Below, one piece after another: positions 7,878 through 12,277 of a stretch of DNA of 12,277 nt; position 1 is the stretch's first letter; each line of letters begins with the position of its first letter. The stretch comes from Pseudomonadota bacterium (GTDB taxonomy: Bacteria; Pseudomonadota; Alphaproteobacteria; Caulobacterales; Caulobacteraceae): NCBI GenBank assembly GCA_023428785.1, contig JAEYWU010000083.1, positions 1 to 12,277 of the forward strand. The letters run 5' to 3'. The notes under the pieces are model-generated. The model had not been told where the DNA came from. It ran no database searches and saw nothing but the letters and a program-made list of their open reading frames with translations. The translations under genes were made by a program, and so were the position numbers.

Positions 7878-8699
7878 TTGGACCTGTCCGTCGTCGATCT
7901 GGGCGTCCTGCTCGGCGTCATGGCCCTGGCTGGGGCCTTCGCCGGGCTCATCGCCGGGCTGTTCGGCGTCGGCGGCGGGACGGTCATGGTGCCGGCCCTC
8001 TTCTACGCCTTCGAGACCCTGGGCGTCGGCGGCGAGGGCAACCTGCACACCGCCATCGGTTCGTCGCTGGCGGTGATCATCGCCACCTCCATTCGCTCGC
8101 TCAGGGCCCACCGGGGCCACGGGGCGGTCGACGAGGACATCCTCAGGACCTGGACGCCCTGGATCGCGCTGGGCGGCCTTCTGGGCGCGGTCGCGGCCGC
8201 CTTCATCTCCTCCGGCGGGCTGGGGCTGGTCTATATGGTCATCGCCATCGGGGTGGCGGCCCAGCTCGGCCTGATGCCGCGCCACTGGGTCATCAGCAAG
8301 GACATGCCGACCGGCGCCGTGCGCGCGGTCGTGGGCTCGGGCGTCGGCCTCGCCTCGGCCCTGATGGGCGTCGGCGGCGGCGCGCTCGGCGGCATGGTCA
8401 TGACCCTGTGCAATCGCCCGATCCACACAGCGGTGGCGACGGCGTCGGGCTTCGGCCTCGCCATCGGCGTCCCGGCCACCTTGGGCTTCATCGTCGCTGG
8501 CTGGGATCAGGTTGGACGACCGCCGCTGTCGCTCGGCTATGTGAACGGGCCCGCCGTTCTGGTCATGGGCGTCCTGACCGTGCTGGTCGCGCCCTACGGC
8601 GCCCGGCTGGCCCACCGCATGGACCAGCTGACCCTTCGCCGCTGCTTCGCCCTCTTCCTGTTCGCGACCGCCATCTCGGTCGGCCTGAAGGCGCTCTAG
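7878..8699 (+). CDS. Sulfite exporter TauE/SafE family permease
   Basis: A 273-residue inner-membrane protein with multiple hydrophobic segments and the two internal repeats of the TauE/SafE family. The first contains AGLFGVGGGTVMVPAL (26-41) and the second ALMGVGGGALGGMVMT. GSSLAVIIATSIRSLRAHRGHGAVD after the first repeat is also typical. Family members export or import small sulfur-containing anions or organic acids such as sulfite and sulfoacetate; the substrate is not predictable here. The start used is TTG at 7878, with GAGGCGG about 8-10 bases upstream inside the end of dusA. The first in-frame ATG (7920) would cut into the first hydrophobic segment. It lies 2 bp after dusA. Family is certain; the start is moderately certain. 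Confidence 0.9.
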   Translation: MDLSVVDLGVLLGVMALAGAFAGLIAGLFGVGGGTVMVPALFYAFETLGVGGEGNLHTAIGSSLAVIIATSIRSLRAHRGHGAVDEDILRTWTPWIALGGLLGAVAAAFISSGGLGLVYMVIAIGVAAQLGLMPRHWVISKDMPTGAVRAVVGSGVGLASALMGVGGGALGGMVMTLCNRPIHTAVATASGFGLAIGVPATLGFIVAGWDQVGRPPLSLGYVNGPAVLVMGVLTVLVAPYGARLAHRMDQLTLRRCFALFLFATAISVGLKAL

Positions 8700-8824
8700 G
8701 GCCCGGCAGCGTCCCGCCCTGCGGTGAAGGGTGGAAAGCACCACCAATCCTCAGGCGCCTCGACCGTGTAATCTCGCCATTCCCGCACCCGAAAAGGGCC
8801 GGTCGGACCGCCCTTCGCCCCCAT
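8696..8824 (-). CDS. Possible small protein or gene remnant, antisense end at TauE stop
   Basis: I do not recognise this. From ATG at 8824 a frame of 42 codons runs to TAG at 8698-8696, overlapping the end of the TauE gene on the other strand. The product starts MGAKGGPTGPFRV and contains EWRDYTVEAPEDWW and CFPPF, an acidic, tryptophan-rich and non-repetitive composition that reads like a real protein. GAGG lies 8 bases before the ATG. The same frame stays open upstream to a TGA at 8938-8936, adding about 37 plausible codons (KIIAEAKN just before the ATG) but no standard start. That suggests either a short gene starting at 8824 or the 3' end of a decayed or frameshifted gene. Its codons are less GC-biased at position 3 than the neighbours. 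Chance openness in GC-rich DNA remains possible. Confidence 0.3.
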   Translation of the reverse strand: MGAKGGPTGPFRVREWRDYTVEAPEDWWCFPPFTAGRDAAGP

Positions 8825-9031
8825 GTTCTTCGCCTCGGCTATGATCTTTGGACGGTCGGACTGAACTTTCGGTCCGGCCTTGCGGTCTTTGACATTGCAG
8901 CCCCACGCCCGCCGCGCATCAGCGGCTCGCAGACCTCACGCGCACGCATCCGAACGCCCGCATCCGTGGCTGTCCATTCGGCGCTTTTCGGTACACGGTG
9001 GAAACCGGCGCCATCGGACGCCGGGAGCCGT
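8700..9031. other. 332-bp intergenic region between convergent genes
   Basis: No confident gene. It lies between the ends of the rightward TauE gene and the leftward protease gene. It holds the minus-strand coding-like frame described separately (8696-8935). It also has two copies of CGGTCGGAC (8800-8808 and 8853-8861) and a hairpin whose arms are 8854-8861 and 8872-8879 (8 pairs, one G-U, 10-base loop). The hairpin lacks a following T tract, so it is not a clear intrinsic terminator. A smaller stem GGTG-GAAAG-CACC lies just after the TauE stop. From about 8940 to 9031 I see nothing. Confidence 0.6.
8854..8879. repeat. Imperfect inverted repeat (hairpin)
   Basis: GGTCGGAC pairs with GTCCGGCC around the loop TGAACTTTCG. 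The left arm lies in the second copy of the direct repeat CGGTCGGAC, whose first copy is at 8800-8808. It could mark the end of the TauE transcript or be RNA structure; no U run follows. Confidence 0.35.
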
Positions 9032-9517
9032 CTAGCCCTGGCCGTCCAGTCTCATGGCGCCGCCCTGGACGCCGAACGCCTCCAGCCGGCCAAGGAAGCT
9101 CATTCCCAGCAGCGAGTGACCCAGCCCCTCGCGGATCACCACGGCCTCGACATTCTCGATCCGGGCCGGACCGACGGCCAGCCAGTCCAGGGTCACCGGC
9201 GCGGCCTTGGCCGCCCCCGCCGCCGTGGCGACCGTCTCGGTGAAGGCGTCATCCGTCAGGATCAGGCCCAGCCGTTCCGCATCCTCGCGGGTCAGGGACA
9301 CACGCGTCGCGCCCGTATCGACCAGCAGGCGCAGTTGGCCCTCTCCGGTCGTGCCCATAGCCCAGTAGTGGCCGTCCTCGGCCGCCGGCAGCACCGCGGC
9401 CGGCGCACCCATGGCGCGGTCCACGGCCAGAACACCGCCCGCCGCGCCGACGGCGCAGACCGCCGCGATCGACACGATCGCAAGGGACTTGAGCATCTTC
9501 ACGCTTACGCTTCCCAT
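9032..9517 (-). CDS. Retropepsin-like aspartic protease, membrane-anchored or secreted
   Basis: A 161-residue protein of the clan AA aspartic protease group found in alphaproteobacteria (TIGR02281-like). A hydrophobic N-terminal segment (about 9-31) acts as signal peptide or anchor. The single catalytic motif is LLVDTGATRVSL (64-75, Asp67), and the family's second signature is HSLLGMSFLGRL (134-145). Like retroviral protease it has one Asp motif per chain, so it should work as a dimer in the periplasm; the substrate is unknown. Start choices are GTG 9520, ATG 9517 and ATG 9496. None has a good Shine-Dalgarno, and a GGCCG-TTTCT-CGGCC hairpin (9522-9536) abuts the first two. The shorter form from 9496 still has a complete signal segment. 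It follows the DUF1289 gene by 60 bp on the same strand. Confidence 0.85.
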   Translation of the reverse strand: MGSVSVKMLKSLAIVSIAAVCAVGAAGGVLAVDRAMGAPAAVLPAAEDGHYWAMGTTGEGQLRLLVDTGATRVSLTREDAERLGLILTDDAFTETVATAAGAAKAAPVTLDWLAVGPARIENVEAVVIREGLGHSLLGMSFLGRLEAFGVQGGAMRLDGQG

Positions 9518-9577
9518 CACCGGCCGTTTCTCGGCCTTTGATCAGGTTCTACCCGAAACGCGTTTTCATCCCGTGAA

Positions 9578-9808
9578 TCAGGCGGGACCCAGCTTGGCGG
9601 GGTCGATCCGGCCCCTGCGGGCCGGCAGTTCCGACATGATGGCCTCGCGCCGGTCCGGCTCCATCCGGCTCCAGCCCGCGATCTCCTCCAGCGTCCGGAA
9701 ACAGCCCAGGCAAAGGCTGCTCTCGCCGTCGACGACGCAGACCTTGATGCAGGGGGTGACAACGGCGGCGGGGATCATCGCGCGGTCATACCCCGATTGC
9801 CGTTCCAT
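9578..9808 (-). CDS. DUF1289 domain protein
   Basis: A 76-residue cytoplasmic protein carrying the DUF1289 pattern: TPCIKVCVVD (18-27), then LCLGCFRTLEEIAGWSRM (32-49) and AIMSELPARR. Four cysteines (20, 24, 33, 36; CxxxC...CxxC) suggest a bound metal or Fe-S cluster. Function is not established; the family is often encoded beside conserved housekeeping genes. The frame remains open to an ATG at 9871, but those extra residues are encoded by an AT-rich promoter-like stretch, so I prefer 9808. The ATG at 9778 is also possible. No clear ribosome binding site distinguishes them. The protease gene lies 60 bp downstream on the same strand. Confidence 0.85.
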   Translation of the reverse strand: MERQSGYDRAMIPAAVVTPCIKVCVVDGESSLCLGCFRTLEEIAGWSRMEPDRREAIMSELPARRGRIDPAKLGPA

Positions 9809-9834
9809 TACGACATCGTCACGCTTGCGGCAAA

Positions 9835-9862
9835 AATATAGCCAATGATTTCCGTTGTTTAA
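9835..9862 (-). promoter_or_regulatory. Candidate promoter for the DUF1289 gene
   Basis: An AT-rich island (about 9831-9862) stands out in very GC-rich DNA. On the minus strand it gives TTAAAC (9862-9857), 16 bases, then TATATT (9840-9835, one mismatch to TATAAT). Transcription would start near 9828, about 20 bases before the ATG at 9808. The -35 match is poor. The same island could also serve the divergent exported-protein gene at 9935. Confidence 0.35.
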
Positions 9863-9934
9863 CTTGCCCATGAAGGGGCTCTGCAGGACAGTTCGGGCGG
9901 GTTGTTCAGGCGCTCAAGGAAACGGAGAAACCCC

Positions 9935-10222
9935 ATGAAGACCCTTCTGATCGCGGCCGTGGCCGTCAGCGCCCTCGCAGGCGCCGCCAACGCCCAGTCG
10001 GCCCGCATTTCTGACTCCCAGTATGTCGCCCTCGCGCGTTGCGCCGGCCTGGCCGAAGGCGCCGGCGTCGACGCCTCGGACATGGACGACGCCCTGCGCG
10101 CCCAGCGCCGCGGCCGCGCCGACCACGTGCGCCAGCAGGCCACCAGCGCCCGCCAGTCCGCGATCGTCGAAGCTCGCACCGACGCCTCCTCGGTCGCCGA
10201 CGAACTCGCCGCCTGCCGCTGA
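9935..10222 (+). CDS. Small exported two-cysteine protein, function unknown
   Basis: A 95-residue protein with a clear signal peptide (MKTLLIAAVAVSALAGAANA, cleavage after residue 20). The mature part of about 75 residues is hydrophilic, alanine-rich and probably helical. It has one cysteine near each end (ALARCAG and the penultimate Cys of ELAACR), suitable for a disulfide tying the ends of a helical bundle in the periplasm. I do not recognise a family. ATG at 9935 has GGAGA with 6-bp spacing; the frame is open back to a TTG at 9902, but the signal peptide fixes the start at 9935. It is a single-gene unit, followed by a strong intrinsic terminator and transcribed divergently from DUF1289. 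Confidence 0.8.
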   Translation: MKTLLIAAVAVSALAGAANAQSARISDSQYVALARCAGLAEGAGVDASDMDDALRAQRRGRADHVRQQATSARQSAIVEARTDASSVADELAACR

Positions 10223-10245
10223 TCCCCTCACAGCCAGGCGACGCA

Positions 10246-10273
10246 GGGCCCCGGCTTCAACCGGGGCCCTTTT
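10246..10273 (+). terminator. Rho-independent terminator after the small exported protein gene
   Basis: A perfect 9-bp stem GGGCCCCGG / CCGGGGCCC (10246-10254 and 10261-10269) with loop CTTCAA is followed immediately by TTTT (10270-10273). It lies 23 bp after the stop codon. It should isolate this gene from the crotonase gene downstream. Confidence 0.92.
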
Positions 10274-10333
10274 GCATCGGCCCTTGTGGCGCCGCGCCAC
10301 GGCCTCTAGTCGAACCGGGCTGGGGGATTTGCC

Positions 10334-11131
10334 ATGAGCCTGATCGAGTTTGAACGCCGTGGACGGATCGCCGTCCTGACCCTGAACCGGCCCGAGCGGC
10401 TGAACGCCCTGCCGGAGCTTGAAGACGGCGACGCCTTCGCCGCTGTCTGCGAACAGATCAACGCCGATCCGGACATCAGCGTCGCCATCCTCACCGGGGC
10501 AGGCCGGGCCTTTTCCGCCGGCGGCGATCTCAAGGCCATGGCTGGCCGTCGCTCGCTCTTCGAGGGCTCCGGCGCCGCGATCCGCGAGCGCTATCGCCGC
10601 GTCGTCCACCGGATCGTCCGGGCCCTCTATGGCCTGGAAGTGCCCCTGATCGCCGCCGTGAATGGCCCGGCCATGGGCCTGGGCTGCGACATCGCGGGCC
10701 TGGCCGACATCCGGCTGGCCTCCACCGAGGCCCGCTTCGGCGTCCCCTTCCTCAAGCTGGGCCTGATCCCCGGCGACGGCGGATCCTGGCTTCTGCCCCG
10801 CAACGTCGGCTACGCCCGGGCCGCCGAGATGCTCTTCACCGGCGAGGCGATCGACGCGAACCGCGCGCTGGAATGGGGCCTGGTGAACCGGGTGACCTCG
10901 TCCGAAGACCTGATGCCCCAGGCCCTGGCCCTCGCCGAGCAGATCGCAGCCCAGCCGCCGCGCGCGCTGCGGATGGCCAAGTCTCTGCTTCGCCAAGGCC
11001 GCGAGGCCACCTTCGACCAGATTCTGGAGATGTCGGCCGCCGTCCAGGCGCTGGCGCACCTGACCGACGACCACCTCGAGGGCGTCAACGCCGTGATCGA
11101 GAAGCGCCCCGGCGTCTTCAAGGGCGACTGA
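10334..11131 (+). CDS. Crotonase-family (enoyl-CoA hydratase/isomerase-like) protein
   Basis: A 265-residue crotonase-fold protein acting on an acyl-CoA. The N-terminal IAVLTLNRPERLNAL (12-26) and the oxyanion-hole segments GRAFSAGGDLKAM (57-69) and AAVNGPAMGLGCDIA (107-121) are intact. KLGLIPGDGGSWLLPR (141-156) and the C-terminal trimer helix region follow. Of the two catalytic glutamates of classical enoyl-CoA hydratase, the first position is Asp119 and the second is Phe139 (FGVPFLKLG), so simple hydratase activity is doubtful. The IPGDGGSWLLPR stretch resembles the isomerase-type PaaG branch (IPDCGGTWLLPR), where an Asp in this loop is catalytic. A delta3,delta2-isomerase or another CoA reaction is therefore more likely. 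ATG at 10334 has GGGGGA at a good distance. It ends 25 bp from the stop of the convergent JmjC gene. Confidence 0.9.
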   Translation: MSLIEFERRGRIAVLTLNRPERLNALPELEDGDAFAAVCEQINADPDISVAILTGAGRAFSAGGDLKAMAGRRSLFEGSGAAIRERYRRVVHRIVRALYGLEVPLIAAVNGPAMGLGCDIAGLADIRLASTEARFGVPFLKLGLIPGDGGSWLLPRNVGYARAAEMLFTGEAIDANRALEWGLVNRVTSSEDLMPQALALAEQIAAQPPRALRMAKSLLRQGREATFDQILEMSAAVQALAHLTDDHLEGVNAVIEKRPGVFKGD

Positions 11132-11152
11132 GGCGCCGGCCGTCCCGGCGCC
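11132..11152. terminator. Inverted repeat between convergent stop codons
   Basis: GGCGCCGG (11132-11139), loop CCGTC, CCGGCGCC (11145-11152): a perfect 8-bp stem filling the 25-bp gap between the crotonase and JmjC stops. The position suits a bidirectional terminator. Neither strand has a T tract after it, so it may only block transcript ends or read-through weakly. Confidence 0.5.
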
Positions 11153-11156
11153 CCGC

Positions 11157-12277
11157 TCAGGCCTTGGCGATCACCCCGAAAGCGATCAGACGGCGCAGCA
11201 TCGCGTCCGGATCCCCCGCCGTCAGGTCCGAGCGGCCGAACGGCTCTCCGGACAGGGCCCGCCGGTAGGCTTCCTGGTCGCCGGCGTTGATCGTCAGGTC
11301 GCCGCCGGGCACGATCAGCACCAGGTCGTCGCCGTCATCCGCCAGCCGCCACGGCGCATTGCTTCGCAGGACATAGCGCTGCTCCGGATCCAGCGGCCGG
11401 CCGCCGGACACCACCGCCCCGCCGATGTCGGGATCGCGTGAGCGGATGAAGTTGTCGACCATCAGGTCGAACGCACCGTCCATCGAAGCCCGCTCGGGCA
11501 GGATCTTGAGTAGCTTGGCGAAGATCGCCTCGGCCTTCGAGCGATCGAAATCCGGCCGCGCAAAGCCCGGCGGCAGGCTGCGCCGGAACTCCGGCTCGGT
11601 CAGGGCGACCTCGGAGACCGCTTCCAGCACCACCTCGGCCCAGGTCTTCACGATCAGGCCGCAGGTCACATGCAGCGACGGCCCGTCTCCCGAGGTCGAG
11701 GCGTCATGCATCAGGCCGCGCGGCACATAGGCCAGCTCACCCGCCTTGAGCACGAATTCCTCGGTCACCTCGCCGGCCTCATACTTGGACCGCTCGAAGC
11801 GCTCGCCGCGATAGGGCGTCGTCACCGGCGTCCCGTAGAACCGCCAGCGCTTCTCGCCCTCGACCTGCAGCACGAAGACATCGTGGTTGTCGTAGTGGGT
11901 GTGAAAGCCCTGCGCCGACGGCGGCGTCAGGTAGATGTTGGTCTGCACATGGCAGGAGAAGGTCTGCTCCATCGCCCGGCAGAAGGCGGCCAGGTCCGGA
12001 TCGGACTGATGGAGCTGCTGCAGGATGATGGTGGCGCCCAGCGCATGCTGATGCGCGATCACCGCGCGGTCGACCGCGCCGTCCTCCATGATCCACTGGT
12101 CGCGGTTCAGTTCGCGGCTGGCGTCGGCCAGGTCGATCATGTGCGAGCGCAGGTCCGAGCCCGCAATCAGACCGTCAATGTGACCGATCGAGAGCAGGGG
12201 CGCGAACCGCGCCGGCTCATCGCGCCGGACGACCAGGGGTTCGCGCTCGTAATAGCGCTCGAAGAACTCTGCGTGGC
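11157..12277 (-). CDS. JmjC/cupin-type 2-oxoglutarate oxygenase (ROX/YcfD-like), N-terminus off the window
   Basis: A partial gene: the frame is open from the stop at 11157 to the right edge (about 373 codons), so the start lies outside. The first visible residues (EFFERYYEREPLVVRRDEP) match the N-terminal WxxxPL region of ribosomal-oxygenase-like JmjC proteins. The Fe(II) site shows as FHTHYDNHDVFVLQVEG (the HxD pair) and YVPRGLMHDAS (the distal His). A middle helical part (FAKLLKILPERASM) and a C-terminal winged-helix-like end (DAMLRRLIAFGVIA) complete the YcfD/RoxA layout. Known members hydroxylate ribosomal proteins (E. coli YcfD acts on an arginine of L16); the substrate here is inferred. 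An internal ATG at 12140 is not the start, because conserved sequence continues upstream of it. Confidence 0.88.
   Translation of the reverse strand, partial: HAEFFERYYEREPLVVRRDEPARFAPLLSIGHIDGLIAGSDLRSHMIDLADASRELNRDQWIMEDGAVDRAVIAHQHALGATIILQQLHQSDPDLAAFCRAMEQTFSCHVQTNIYLTPPSAQGFHTHYDNHDVFVLQVEGEKRWRFYGTPVTTPYRGERFERSKYEAGEVTEEFVLKAGELAYVPRGLMHDASTSGDGPSLHVTCGLIVKTWAEVVLEAVSEVALTEPEFRRSLPPGFARPDFDRSKAEAIFAKLLKILPERASMDGAFDLMVDNFIRSRDPDIGGAVVSGGRPLDPEQRYVLRSNAPWRLADDGDDLVLIVPGGDLTINAGDQEAYRRALSGEPFGRSDLTAGDPDAMLRRLIAFGVIAKA

Noticed and set aside
9522..9536. GGCCG-TTTCT-CGGCC hairpin as a terminator between DUF1289 and the protease gene
   Set aside because: No T run follows on the relevant strand and it abuts the downstream start codons, so termination is not supported.
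9902..9934. TTG start at 9902 for the small exported protein
   Set aside because: It would place eleven basic residues before a complete signal peptide, while ATG 9935 has its own Shine-Dalgarno.
9914..11074. Long minus-strand frame opposite the exported protein and crotonase
   Set aside because: It crosses a perfect terminator and two well-supported plus-strand genes; shadow frame.
12138..12140. ATG at 12140 as the start of the JmjC protein
   Set aside because: The frame upstream continues to the window edge and encodes the family's conserved N-terminal region.

Overview
The window is very GC-rich, with strongly G/C-biased third codon positions. The protein repertoire points to an alphaproteobacterium, most likely of the Caulobacterales (Brevundimonas/Caulobacter type): a TonB-receptor-like IVVTGSR segment, alphaproteobacterial CFA and DUF1289 proteins, a small retropepsin-like protease and DusA. 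The taxon is an inference from protein style, not from a marker gene. Bases 1-25 are a pure G run, most likely a sequencing or assembly artefact at a contig end.

Layout. (a) 47-4013, minus strand: three genes read leftwards. A COG2907-type FAD oxidoreductase overlaps a DUF1365 protein by four bases (TTG start), and 59 bp later comes a secreted YfbK-type von Willebrand factor A protein. (b) 4014-4132 is a divergent promoter region. (c) 4133-6821, plus strand: a tight operon of a short CFA-like methyltransferase, a DUF2177 membrane protein and a full-length CFA synthase homologue. (d) 6859-8699, plus strand: dusA (tRNA dihydrouridine synthase A), then a TauE/SafE-family permease 2 bp later. (e) 8700-9031 has no confident gene, but a coding-looking minus-strand frame ends inside the TauE stop codon. 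(f) 9032-9808, minus strand: a DUF1289 protein, then a secreted/anchored retropepsin-like aspartic protease. (g) 9935-10222, plus strand: a small exported two-cysteine protein followed by a textbook intrinsic terminator. (h) 10334-11131, plus strand: a crotonase-family protein lacking the usual catalytic glutamates. It converges on (i) 11157-12277, minus strand, a JmjC/cupin oxygenase whose N-terminus runs off the window.

The most coherent system is the divergent block 1924-6821. It combines FAD oxidoreductase, DUF1365, two CFA-family SAM methyltransferases and the small membrane protein DUF2177. This set of functions recurs in alphaproteobacterial membrane-lipid modification loci, including the singlet-oxygen-responsive furan/methyl-branched fatty acid genes of Rhodobacter sphaeroides. 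It probably modifies unsaturated acyl chains in phospholipids. The remaining genes are mostly ordinary chromosomal housekeeping or conserved accessory genes. I saw no CRISPR array, tRNA, rRNA, insertion sequence or phage gene.
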